From the NCBI GenBank assembly GCA_044235425.1, contig JBIIHW010000004.1, positions 1 through 64,000 on the forward strand: 64,000 nt of DNA. The letters are read 5' to 3'. The notes beneath the pieces are model-generated. The model did not search any database, was not told the DNA's origin, and was given only the letters and a program-made list of their open reading frames with translations. This DNA is from JBJSXJ01 sp044235425 (GTDB lineage Bacteria; Planctomycetota; Planctomycetia; Pirellulales; Pirellulaceae). This document shows positions 34,995 to 43,509 of the stretch, in pieces. How positions within the stretch are numbered: the first letter of the stretch is position 1; each line of letters opens with the position of its first letter. Made by a program: the position numbers and the translations under genes.

Positions 34995-36449
34995 ATGCAA
35001 ACACCGCTTAAACCCCGATCGGCTCAGCTCGCGGAGGCCTCAACTTCCGCCGCACTTAACCCTCTCACTCGACGGGCCGCACTGGCACGTATGGGAGGCG
35101 GATTGGGAAACATTACGCTCGCTCAGCTCTTCGCCGCTACGGCCGTGAAGGACGGACGGGGCGACGAACGTCCGGCGGTTGAGTCTGCGGAACGAGTGCC
35201 GCATTTTCCTGGTCGAGCGAAGCGAGTCATCCAGCTATTCATGAACGGTGGACCGTTTCAGGCCGACTTCTTTGATCCCAAACCAGCACTCAATCAATTC
35301 GCCGGTCAGCGACCAGAGGAAGTCAACTTTCGTACGGAAAACGCCACCGGTGGACTGATGCCGGTCCCTTATGAATTTCAGCCGCGTGGCGCGTGCGGTC
35401 TGCCGGTAAGTAATCTCCTGCCGCACCTGAGCCAATGTATCGACGACCTGTGCATTTTACGTTCATTACATACAGATAATCCCAATCATGGCCCAGCACT
35501 CTTCGCCATGAACAACGGCACCATCCTGCCGTCGCGACCGAGCATTGGGTCGTGGTGTTTGTATGGACTGGGCAGTGAGAACGCCAATTTACCGGGCTAC
35601 GTGGTTCTTTGTCCTGGTCGACCGGTGCGGTTCGCTGAGTTATGGAGCAGTGCGTTCCTGCCGGGCGAATTTCAAGGTACGTACATCAACCACAGTCAGC
35701 TCGAGCCGACGAAGATGGTGCCGCACGTGCGCAGTTCTCAATTCACTGCCGCCCAGCAGCGTAAGCAACTGGATCTCTTGCGTCGGATCAATGACGAACA
35801 CGCTGCCCAGCATGCCCACGAAGCCGCACTCGATGCTCGTATTCAGTCCATGGAAACGGCGTTCCGGATGCAGTTTGCTGCTACGGATGCGTTTGATCTA
35901 CAGCAGGAAACCGCCGCTGTTCGCCAGCAATATGGAACTTCGCCGTATGCCAATGGCTGTCTTTTGGCGCGGCGTTTAGTGGAACGCGGAGTGCGTTACG
36001 TGCAGGTTTATTACGGAAATGGCCAACCTTGGGACACGCATCGCAACCATAATGCCACGACCACGCAGCTGGCCAAAGACATCGACCAACCCACGGCCGC
36101 GTTGCTGCGCGATCTGAAACAACGTGGTCTACTCGACGATACCCTGGTCGTCTGGGGCGGGGAGTTTGGCCGGACATCAACGAGCGAAAGTGGTGACGGT
36201 CGCGATCACAATCATTGGGGCTTCACCATGTGGCTCTCCGGCGGCGGTGTTCGTGGTGGCCAGGCCTATGGGGCCACCGATGACTTTGGGTTTCGTGCAA
36301 TTGAAAATAAAATGCACGTCCATGACCTGCATGCCACCATGCTCCACCTGCTCGGCTTCGACCACCAGCGACTCACCTTCCGCCATGCCGGCCGCGACTA
36401 TCGCCTCACCGATGTCGCCGGTCGAGTGGTGCGTGAGATTATCGCTTAG
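34995..36449 (+). CDS. DUF1501 domain-containing protein (GGPF variant)
   Basis: This 484-residue DUF1501 protein begins with LTRRAALARMGGGLGNITLA, a weak twin-arginine leader. The N-terminal family motif reads LFMNGGPFQADFFDPKPAL. The usual Ser after GGP is replaced by Phe, and the following residue is Gln as in the 52030-53478 paralogue. Later stretches are NLLPHLSQCIDDLCILRSLH, GCLLARRLVERGVRYVQVYY, GGEFGRTSTSESGDGRDHN, and HVHDLHATMLHLLGFDHQRL near the C-terminus. It pairs by sequence with the 52030 paralogue rather than with the other two. It follows the kinase by 43 bp and no DUF1553 partner is adjacent. Confidence 0.9.
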   Translation: MQTPLKPRSAQLAEASTSAALNPLTRRAALARMGGGLGNITLAQLFAATAVKDGRGDERPAVESAERVPHFPGRAKRVIQLFMNGGPFQADFFDPKPALNQFAGQRPEEVNFRTENATGGLMPVPYEFQPRGACGLPVSNLLPHLSQCIDDLCILRSLHTDNPNHGPALFAMNNGTILPSRPSIGSWCLYGLGSENANLPGYVVLCPGRPVRFAELWSSAFLPGEFQGTYINHSQLEPTKMVPHVRSSQFTAAQQRKQLDLLRRINDEHAAQHAHEAALDARIQSMETAFRMQFAATDAFDLQQETAAVRQQYGTSPYANGCLLARRLVERGVRYVQVYYGNGQPWDTHRNHNATTTQLAKDIDQPTAALLRDLKQRGLLDDTLVVWGGEFGRTSTSESGDGRDHNHWGFTMWLSGGGVRGGQAYGATDDFGFRAIENKMHVHDLHATMLHLLGFDHQRLTFRHAGRDYRLTDVAGRVVREIIA

Positions 36450-36482
36450 AGCTTGAAGGAACGAGCTGACCCGGCGCCCCAC

Positions 36483-37514
36483 TTAGCGCCCGCCGGAGAA
36501 GGCTCGATGACGCTCCCGGACTTGCTGTGGAGTGGCTGTTCCCGTGGTGCCTAGCTGCTGCACGGTGATCGATGCGACGAGGTTGCCGACGTAGGCTGCC
36601 TCCTGAGCATCACCGCCTGCTAGCAGAGTGCTCACGATGCCGCTGGTCGCCGCATCCCCCGCTCCACAAATATCCAGCGGCCCCGGGACCGCCAAGCCTT
36701 TTACTAAGTGGCAGCGGCCTGCGGGAGTCGCGACCAGGATTCCCTGCTCGCCACACGTACAGAACGCCACTTGGTTCGTTCGCTTGGCTAATTGAATAAC
36801 GGCTGCGCGGCTCGCCTGGTCATCCTCGGACGGCTGATCCGTGGCCACCGTCACTTCCCGGCGATTACCCTTGAGCAGCCCTACGGAAAATCGTCGCAAC
36901 TGAGCGCGACTGTCCGAGTAGATCAACTTGCCGGGCTGAGCCTGCGCTAACTGCACCAACTCGTCACGCACTTGATCGTTCACAACTCCCCAGTTCAGTT
37001 CGTTGATTTGATCGAGCACGATGAGCCCATCACAGTCGTGGAAAGCAATTCGCAAGCGTCGACAGACTTCATCGGTAGTTCGTTGGTCGAGTGGTCCGCG
37101 AGTGCGCACATCCAGTCGATTGAGCTCCTGCCACTGGCCGGCCGAATCACGCCGCAGCGGTTTGGTGTAGGTGGGAGTTAATCGGTTCGAACTGGCCACC
37201 ACATGCTCGGCGTTGACCGGTAAGCGACGCAGCTCGCGCAGCAGGTCAGAGCCATGGCCGTCATCCCCCAGAACTGTGACGGGCACCAGCAGTCCAACAC
37301 CGAGTGCGGTGAGATTATTCAGAACCGTGCCCAGTGCACCGCAGGCGTTGCGCACGCGCGTGATCTGATACGCCTCAAGCCCCGTCTCCACCGAAAACTC
37401 TTCCACTCCGGGCTCAAGCTCCAGGTAGCGATCCAAAAACAGATCGCCCAGTAACGCGATTTTCAGTCGTGGCAGTTGAATGAGGAACGATTCCAAGCGC
37501 GCGTCACTGAGCAT
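36483..37514 (-). CDS. PfkB-family carbohydrate kinase (RfaE1-like)
   Basis: This 343-residue cytoplasmic sugar kinase is of the ribokinase/PfkB family. The N-terminus (KIALLGDLFLDRYLELEPG) resembles the heptose-7-phosphate kinase RfaE/HldE domain, where IGDVMLDRY is usual. NACGALGTVLNNLTALGV, VLGDDGHGSDLLREL and the C-terminal anion-hole motif PGPLDICGAGDAATSGI (catalytic Asp in GAGDA) complete the fold. A role in ADP-heptose or a related sugar pathway is inferred from resemblance. It starts 2 bp after the der stop, so the two are co-transcribed. It is convergent with the DUF1501 gene across only 33 bp. Confidence 0.85.
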   Translation of the reverse strand: MLSDARLESFLIQLPRLKIALLGDLFLDRYLELEPGVEEFSVETGLEAYQITRVRNACGALGTVLNNLTALGVGLLVPVTVLGDDGHGSDLLRELRRLPVNAEHVVASSNRLTPTYTKPLRRDSAGQWQELNRLDVRTRGPLDQRTTDEVCRRLRIAFHDCDGLIVLDQINELNWGVVNDQVRDELVQLAQAQPGKLIYSDSRAQLRRFSVGLLKGNRREVTVATDQPSEDDQASRAAVIQLAKRTNQVAFCTCGEQGILVATPAGRCHLVKGLAVPGPLDICGAGDAATSGIVSTLLAGGDAQEAAYVGNLVASITVQQLGTTGTATPQQVRERHRAFSGGR

Positions 37515-37516
37515 CG

Positions 37517-38986
37517 TTACTCCTCAGATAACGAGTCCAATTCGTCGCTCATCTCAAAACCAGAAAACTCTTCATCCATGAGTTCCGGATGAGTGGAGTC
37601 ATCAGCGGCATCCGCGGTTCCCGTTCCCGAGTCACTGACGCCCGCAGGTCGACTCTCCGATTCACTGCGCTTCTGCAAATACAATTTGATCGGCACTTCG
37701 CCAAACTTTAAGTGATCACGAATCACACTCAACAAATAACGCTGATAGCCAGAGGAAAACGCCAACGGTTCGTTACACATACAGACGATCGTGGGCGGCT
37801 GAACACTCACCTGCGTAGCGTAATAAATTTTGCCGGCACGTCCCTTGTAGGCGGGCGGAGGAGAATGCTCAATCGCGGCTCGCAAAAGACGATTTAAGTC
37901 CGCCGTTGACACTCGGAACAAGGACTGCACGAATAAGTTCTGTGCGTGATTTACCAGCGCTTTCATATTCTTGCCCGTTTTGCCAGTAATAAAGGCAATC
38001 GGCGCATGCACCATCGACGGAAACGTATCGCGCAGATAATTCACCCAGCGTTCGGTTGGAATCTGTCCCTGCAGCAAGTCCCATTTATTCACGACGAACA
38101 CACACGGTTTGTACTCCGTGGCAATGTACTGACAAAGCTGCTTATCGACTCGACTAATCCGCTCCGCCGCATCGAAGAACATCAGCACCACGTCCGCACG
38201 CCGAATGCTGCGCTGAGCACGATGAGTGCTGTAAAAATCCAAGTCAGTACGGACGGAGCGATTACGACGCAGGCCTGGAGTGTCGATGGCGATGAAAGTC
38301 TTTCCATCTAACTCGAACCGTACGTCGACACTATCCCGCGTGGTTCCCGCCACCTCGCTGACAATCATGCGTTCCGCATGCGCCAGCGAATTCACAAACG
38401 TACTCTTGCCGACATTGCGGCGACCGACGATCGCCACCTTCATCACCGGCGCTTCCACCGCTGAGTTATCCGCGGTCTCAGGCGGCAACATTTCCACGAC
38501 CTGCTGCAATAATCCTTCCCGATTGCGGTTCTGCAACACGCTCACTCGTAGCGGTCGTCCAAACCCGAGCCGATAAAACTCGTCGGCCTGAGTATCGAAC
38601 GTGCCATCATCTGTTTTGTTGGCGATGAGCAGCAGGGGCTTGTTGACGGATCGCAGGCGTCGAGCAACCTCTTCGTCGAGCGGCACGATGCCGGTCCGCG
38701 TGTCCACCACGAACAGGATCACGTCCGCCTCCTCGATCGCCGCTTGAATCTGACGCTCCACCTCATCCGTCAGGTCATCGCTGTCGACAATGCCGATGCC
38801 ACCCGTGTCGACGATCTCAAAATAACGATCCTGTTCCTGCAATAGAAATTTGAGTCGGTCGCGAGTCACGCCGGGCTTGTCATCGACAATCGCCAGACGC
38901 TTGCGCGCCAACCAATTCAGGATACTCGACTTGCCGACATTCGGTCGGCCCACGATTACAACTTGCGGAACAGCCATGGGGAGCAT
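37517..38986 (-). CDS. der: Ribosome biogenesis GTPase Der
   Basis: This protein of about 489 residues has two tandem GTPase domains and a C-terminal KH-like domain, and is needed for 50S subunit maturation. Domain 1: IVGRPNVGKSSILNWL (G1), DKPGVTRD (G2), DTGGIG (G3), NKTD (G4). Domain 2: IVGRRNVGKSTFVNSL (G1), GTTRDSV (G2), DTPGLRR (G3), NKWDLL (G4). The KH region contains KIYYATQVSVQPPTIV and ends with an acidic Ser/Glu/Asp-rich tail. I placed the start at ATG 38986 (MLPMAVPQVV); ATG 38977 is equally possible. The open frame continues upstream to 39598, but that part is low-complexity and antisense to the uracil-DNA glycosylase gene. Confidence 0.95.
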   Translation of the reverse strand: MLPMAVPQVVIVGRPNVGKSSILNWLARKRLAIVDDKPGVTRDRLKFLLQEQDRYFEIVDTGGIGIVDSDDLTDEVERQIQAAIEEADVILFVVDTRTGIVPLDEEVARRLRSVNKPLLLIANKTDDGTFDTQADEFYRLGFGRPLRVSVLQNRNREGLLQQVVEMLPPETADNSAVEAPVMKVAIVGRRNVGKSTFVNSLAHAERMIVSEVAGTTRDSVDVRFELDGKTFIAIDTPGLRRNRSVRTDLDFYSTHRAQRSIRRADVVLMFFDAAERISRVDKQLCQYIATEYKPCVFVVNKWDLLQGQIPTERWVNYLRDTFPSMVHAPIAFITGKTGKNMKALVNHAQNLFVQSLFRVSTADLNRLLRAAIEHSPPPAYKGRAGKIYYATQVSVQPPTIVCMCNEPLAFSSGYQRYLLSVIRDHLKFGEVPIKLYLQKRSESESRPAGVSDSGTGTADAADDSTHPELMDEEFSGFEMSDELDSLSEE

Positions 38987-39083
38987 AATAATCGGTTTCG
39001 ATCGCGGCGGACAGCGAGCCAGTTGCTGAACCGCTTCATACACCTCTCTTTTTCTCCCGAAAAATGCGGGATAGCAGCCATCG

Positions 39084-40091
39084 ATGGACCTGGAACGAGC
39101 GTTATTGCAGCAACTCGAACTCCTGCAGGAAGCGGGACTGCAGCAGCTGCGCCGACCGCGCCTGCCGCCCCGAACCGCGCCTCCACCCGTAGCTCCCGCG
39201 GCTACTCCTGCTCCCGCTACTCCTGCTCCCGCTGCTCCTGCTCCCGCTGCTCCCGCTGCTCCTGCTGCTTCCGCTGCTTCTCGCGCCGCCGCACCGGTCC
39301 GAGCGGCCAGCGGCACCAGCCCATCCGGCACCAGCCCGTTCCACACCCCGGCGCCGCTCGCTGCTGCGAACGCACCCGCTGTTCGAACCACACCAGCGGT
39401 GGTGCCGTCGCCTGGATCTGCGGCAGCAGCTGTACCGCCGTCCCCTGCAGCTGTGTCTGCCGCCGCTGCCAAGTCCCCCATCGCCTCCTGGCTGGAGCAA
39501 CCGTCTCGGCCCGTCCACCAGCGACGCCAAGAACTCGACGTGCTCAACCAGGAGGTCTGCCGATGCCAGCGTTGCCCCGAACTGGCTGGCACGCGCAAGC
39601 AAACGGTTTTTGGGGTCGGTAACTTACAACCACGACTCTGCCTGCTGGGTGAAGCACCAGGAGCTCAGGAAGATGCCTCGGGTGAACCGTTTGTGGGCGA
39701 AGCTGGCCAGCTGCTCAACAAAATCATCGCCGCGATGGGACTGCGTCGGGAAGAGGTTTACATCTTGAATGTGCTCAAATGTCGCCCACCGGGCAATCGT
39801 GTGCCGACGGGAGTGGAAGCGGAAAACTGTCGTCCTTACTTCGAGCGTCAACTGGAGATTCTGCAACCCGAGTTCATCTGTTGCCTGGGAACAACGGCGG
39901 CTCACACGCTGCTCAACTCTGCCATGTCGGTCGGCAAGCTACGGGGCCGCTTTCATCCCTATCGCGGTGCTCAGGTGCTCGTGACCTATCATCCGTCTTA
40001 TCTGCTTCGAAACCCATCCGCCAAAAAGGATGTCTGGATCGATATGCAGATCCTCATGAAACAAATGGGATTGCCGCTTCCCACGCGTTAA
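39084..40091 (+). CDS. Type-4 uracil-DNA glycosylase with Ala/Pro-rich N-terminus
   Basis: This 335-residue DNA repair enzyme removes uracil from DNA. The C-terminal 200 residues match family-4 uracil-DNA glycosylases. CRCQRCPEL supplies two iron-sulfur cysteines, and LLGEAPGAQEDASGEPFVG is the active-site motif. LNVLKCRPPGNRVP and ENCRPYF supply further cysteines, and VTYHPSYLLRN carries the catalytic-region histidine. Residues about 25-150 are an Ala/Pro/Ser-rich linker, an extension absent from bacterial and archaeal enzymes of about 200 residues. The first 24 residues (LERALLQQLELLQEAGLQQL) could form a short helix, perhaps a partner-binding tag. It is convergent with eda, with stop codons overlapping. 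Confidence 0.92.
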   Translation: MDLERALLQQLELLQEAGLQQLRRPRLPPRTAPPPVAPAATPAPATPAPAAPAPAAPAAPAASAASRAAAPVRAASGTSPSGTSPFHTPAPLAAANAPAVRTTPAVVPSPGSAAAAVPPSPAAVSAAAAKSPIASWLEQPSRPVHQRRQELDVLNQEVCRCQRCPELAGTRKQTVFGVGNLQPRLCLLGEAPGAQEDASGEPFVGEAGQLLNKIIAAMGLRREEVYILNVLKCRPPGNRVPTGVEAENCRPYFERQLEILQPEFICCLGTTAAHTLLNSAMSVGKLRGRFHPYRGAQVLVTYHPSYLLRNPSAKKDVWIDMQILMKQMGLPLPTR

Positions 40092-40720
40092 GCGCGCCCG
40101 ACGGCGGCGAGCATCTCTTGAGCTCGAGCTTGAATGAGGTCAAAGCGGTGTGCGGTGAGATCGGCGTCCGGAAACAAACTGGCGACGAATCCCAGGGCAT
40201 ACGCCCCCGCTTGCCAAAAGGCTGCGGCATTTTCCAACGTCACGCCACTCGTCGGAACAATTTTTAAAAACGGCATGGGGCCTAGCGTTTGTTTAACCCA
40301 AGCGGGGCCCGTACCTGGAGCTGGAAAAAGCTTTTGTAGCTGCGCACCAGCTCGATACGCGCGGAGCATTTCGGTGGGCGTGGCACAGCCCGGCATCACG
40401 GGCAGTCCCAGGCGATGAGCTTCTTCCAGGACGAGTTCGTCGACGACCGGGGACACTAAAAAGCTGGCGCCGGCCTGAGCCGCAGCCCGCGCCTCGTCTA
40501 CGGTGAGCACGGTACCCGCACCGACGATCAGCCCCGCCCGCTGCGAGAATTCGGCAATCAATTCATTCGCCCCGGGAATGCTCAGCGTAAACTCGATCAC
40601 CCGAAAACCACCAGCAATCGCCGCCGACATCGCCTCGCGCGCCAGCGTTTGATCATGGGTGCGGAGGATTGCCGAAGCTCGAGCCGCTCGATATTGCGCT
40701 AAAAACTCCTGCACGTTCAT
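40088..40720 (-). CDS. eda: KDPG/KHG aldolase
   Basis: This 210-residue class I aldolase cleaves 2-keto-3-deoxy-6-phosphogluconate to pyruvate and glyceraldehyde 3-phosphate in the Entner-Doudoroff or sugar-acid pathways. The (beta/alpha)8 barrel shows ILRT near residue 20, FRVIEFTLS with catalytic E43, VGAGTVLTVDEA, FLVSPVVD and MPGCATPTEMLRA. The Schiff-base lysine K130 is in QKLFPAPG, and IVPTSGVTLENA binds phosphate. Length is standard. No other pathway gene is adjacent, and the stop codon overlaps that of the convergent glycosylase gene. Confidence 0.94.
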   Translation of the reverse strand: MNVQEFLAQYRAARASAILRTHDQTLAREAMSAAIAGGFRVIEFTLSIPGANELIAEFSQRAGLIVGAGTVLTVDEARAAAQAGASFLVSPVVDELVLEEAHRLGLPVMPGCATPTEMLRAYRAGAQLQKLFPAPGTGPAWVKQTLGPMPFLKIVPTSGVTLENAAAFWQAGAYALGFVASLFPDADLTAHRFDLIQARAQEMLAAVGRA

Positions 40721-40762
40721 CCTTGAAATCCCCTCACGAAAAGCGTGCTCTCCACGGTCACA

Positions 40763-42004
40763 TTACTCGTAACGTAACGAATCGATCGGATCGAGCCGAC
40801 TGGCGCGGCGCGCGGGATAGTAGCCGAAGAAGATTCCAACCGTGGCAGCAAATACAAACGAAATAATGGCGGCTGGAATGGAAATCACAATCGGCCAGCG
40901 AGAACCACTGCTCAGTGTGTTAATCAGGGTCGTGATTCCCAGCGAGGCACCTACTCCCAAGACAAATCCGATGATCCCACCAAAACAGGAGAGCAGAATC
41001 GCTTCGACCAGAAACTGACGCAAAATGTCGCGTGGGCGAGCTCCCACGGCCATGCGAATACCAATCTCGCGTGTCCGCTCGGTAACCGACACCAACATAA
41101 TATTCATAATTCCGACGCCACCCACAATCAGCGAGATGCCGGCGATCGAAGACAACATGATGGTGAGTGTTCCGGTGATGACACCGAGCACATTGGCAAT
41201 CTCTGTGGTGTTCTGCACCTGAAAATCCGCTGCCTCCCCCTCATGAATTCGATGCCGTTCACTCAGTAACTGCGTGATTTCATTCTCCGCGTCTTTCATT
41301 ACGGCGAGACTGCGAGCGGAAACCATGATGGCGTTTACATTGTCAAACTCAGAGCCCTGTAATCGTTTGCGGACTGTCGTGTAGGGCATCAAGATGAGGT
41401 CATCCTGATCATCTCCGACCATGTTCGCGCCCTTCTTCTCCAACACTCCAATCACCTTGAATGGAATATTTTTCACTCGAATCGTTTGCCCGAGTGGGTT
41501 GGTCGTTTGAAAGAGCTTGGCCACGATCGTCTGACCAATTACGCAAACCTTCGCCGCTGATGTTTCATCGCGGGTAGTGAAATAACTACCTAATCGAAGT
41601 TGCCAGTTTCGTACCAGCAAAAAATCGGTACCCACGCCCCACATTTCCCGGGGGCTGACATTGGTATTCCCAAAAATCACTTGGCCACCCGCGCCGACAA
41701 TCGGCGAAGCGGCGAGTACCGCGGGACAATCAGCTGAAATAGCGTCTGAGTCGCGTGCGGTCAGAGTGGGAATACCTGCCTGACGCACACCTTGTTGCCT
41801 TCGGCTGCCGGGCAGGACGACAATTACGTTCGTCCCCAAAGCTTCGAACTGGCCCTTGACGAGCCCGCTAGCGCTCTGACCAACCGATACCATGGTCGTC
41901 ACGGCAGCGATGCCAATGACGACGCCGAGCACGGTCAGGCCGGCGCGCATCTTGTTCTTCGCCAAAGCCCGCAGTGCAATTCGTATCGTCAACCAGATTC
42001 CCAT
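40763..42004 (-). CDS. MacB-like ABC transporter permease
   Basis: This 413-residue inner-membrane permease is of the MacB type. An N-terminal helix (VLGVVIGIAAVTTMVSVGQSA) is followed by a periplasmic MacB-PCD domain of about 220 residues, with ALGTNVIVVLPGSRRQQG and VKNIPFKVIGVLEKKGANMV. Three C-terminal helices follow, with the coupling motif TERTREIGIRMAVGARPRDIL. A matching ATPase and adaptor are normally next to it but are missing here. The DevA-like ATPase at 31294-32028 is of the right class but belongs to another operon. It lies 81 bp downstream of the DUF1501 gene and may be part of the sigma-factor operon. Confidence 0.92.
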   Translation of the reverse strand: MGIWLTIRIALRALAKNKMRAGLTVLGVVIGIAAVTTMVSVGQSASGLVKGQFEALGTNVIVVLPGSRRQQGVRQAGIPTLTARDSDAISADCPAVLAASPIVGAGGQVIFGNTNVSPREMWGVGTDFLLVRNWQLRLGSYFTTRDETSAAKVCVIGQTIVAKLFQTTNPLGQTIRVKNIPFKVIGVLEKKGANMVGDDQDDLILMPYTTVRKRLQGSEFDNVNAIMVSARSLAVMKDAENEITQLLSERHRIHEGEAADFQVQNTTEIANVLGVITGTLTIMLSSIAGISLIVGGVGIMNIMLVSVTERTREIGIRMAVGARPRDILRQFLVEAILLSCFGGIIGFVLGVGASLGITTLINTLSSGSRWPIVISIPAAIISFVFAATVGIFFGYYPARRASRLDPIDSLRYE

Positions 42005-42085
42005 TAGTTGCCCCCGGTAGGAACCAAGATTCTACCGTGGGGACAAAAGCTAATGCGAGTGGGTAACGCCATCGGTCCGTGCATG

Positions 42086-43387
42086 TTAGCCGAACAGCTT
42101 GGAAATCACCTTGCCGTCACGCACGATCATGATCGGGCGGCCCGTGTTGGTGTGATATTCCTTCGTGTGGTCGATGCCCAGCGTGTGATAAAACGAGGCA
42201 GCTACATCATCGGGTGAGTAGCTCTCGTGACGCGGCTGGCTGGCTTTGTCATCGCTTTCGCCAATAACTTGCCCACCACGCACTCCACCGCCCGCCAGCA
42301 GCATGAACATGCAGCGCGGATAGTGATCGCGGCCACCCTCAGCCGCTCGGCTGTTGATCTTCGGCGTGCGACCAAATTCACCCGTCACGAAGACCGTCGT
42401 GGTTTCCAACAGGCCCTTCGCTTGCAAGCCCGTGAAAAGTGCCGCTAAGCCCGTGTCCAGTTGCGGCAAGAGCTTCGTCTTCAGTTTGGTAAAGTTCTCG
42501 GTGTGCGTGTCCCAGCCGCCAAGCGTAACACTGACAAATCGAATTCCCGATTCGACCAGTCGAGTGGCCAGCAAGCAGCTTTGCCCAAACGATTCGGTCC
42601 CGAACGCTTCCGCGAACTTCGGTGATTCCTTGCTCACGTCGAAGGCTTCGCGAGCTCGCTTGGAGGTGATGATCGCATGAGCCTGTTCACTGAAGCGATC
42701 GAGGCCAGCCAGCAGTTGATTGTTCTTCTCGGCAGTCGCAAACGTCTTGTCCAAATCCTGCAGCAGATTCTGACGACGCTCGATTTCTTCGATCGTCACA
42801 CCTGTCGACAGTGTCACGCCTCGCACATTGAAAGGCTTACCGGGCTGGGGAGTGGCATTGGTGTTCAGCGGTGCATACTGCACTCCCAGAAAACCAGCTC
42901 GCTGTCGGCTGTTGGGGATCGCCACGAACGGTGGCAGATCGCGGGGCGCTTCCAACTCCTTCGTGACCACGGCGCCCAAGCTCGGATACTCCAAAGATGG
43001 GATCGGCCGATTACCGCTATTCACATAAACCTGACCCAGTTCGTGGGCGGCCAGTGTATGACTTACGCCGCGCAAGATCGCGTATGTATCGGCACACTTC
43101 GCCAGCTTCGGCAAGTGTTCGCTGATTTCCACTCCCTCCACATTCGTCTTGATCGGATTGAATGTGCCCCGGTATTCAGCCGGCGCATCGGGCTTGAGAT
43201 CGAATGAATCCATGTGCGAGGGGCCGCCACCCAGATTCACGAAAATCGCCGACGTGGCACGAGCATTTTGTACTTCACCAGCTGCTGCCATGCGCAGATA
43301 ACCAGCGAGACTCAGCCCAGTCCCCAGCGCACCTACTCGCAGAAAATCACGTCGTCGTAAGCCATCACAGGTAATCGAAATCGCCAT
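42086..43387 (-). CDS. DUF1501 domain-containing exported protein
   Basis: This 433-residue DUF1501 protein has a clear twin-arginine leader (LRRRDFLRVGALGTGLSLAG). The motif VNLGGGPSHMDSFDLKPDAP, SCLLATRLVESGIRFVSVTL, GGWDTHTENF, TGEFGRTPKIN and GGRDHYPRC are all present. It sits 122 bp after the DUF1549/DUF1553 cytochrome gene on the same strand, the classic pairing for the family, so the two probably act together in the periplasm. Sequence resemblance is closest to the 545-2041 paralogue. Confidence 0.94.
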   Translation of the reverse strand: MAISITCDGLRRRDFLRVGALGTGLSLAGYLRMAAAGEVQNARATSAIFVNLGGGPSHMDSFDLKPDAPAEYRGTFNPIKTNVEGVEISEHLPKLAKCADTYAILRGVSHTLAAHELGQVYVNSGNRPIPSLEYPSLGAVVTKELEAPRDLPPFVAIPNSRQRAGFLGVQYAPLNTNATPQPGKPFNVRGVTLSTGVTIEEIERRQNLLQDLDKTFATAEKNNQLLAGLDRFSEQAHAIITSKRAREAFDVSKESPKFAEAFGTESFGQSCLLATRLVESGIRFVSVTLGGWDTHTENFTKLKTKLLPQLDTGLAALFTGLQAKGLLETTTVFVTGEFGRTPKINSRAAEGGRDHYPRCMFMLLAGGGVRGGQVIGESDDKASQPRHESYSPDDVAASFYHTLGIDHTKEYHTNTGRPIMIVRDGKVISKLFG

Positions 43388-43509
43388 GAATAAACCCCTC
43401 GTCGATTAATCTCAACTAGTAAAACTTCGTTGCTTGTTTCTAACCCAATAAATATTCCGTGGACTGACGGCTCTAGCTGCCATCGCTGCCCTATTCGCCA
43501 CGAGGGCGG

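Noticed and set aside
38987..39598. In-frame extension of der giving a 693-residue protein
   Set aside because: The added 200 residues are Gly/Ala/Thr low complexity and lie antisense to the glycosylase's Ala/Pro linker; the first GTPase domain starts normally at MAVPQ.
38963..39622. 219-codon plus-strand ORF overlapping the glycosylase start
   Set aside because: Its translation is Ser/Arg/Cys-rich without domains; it is another frame of the same GC-rich repeat.
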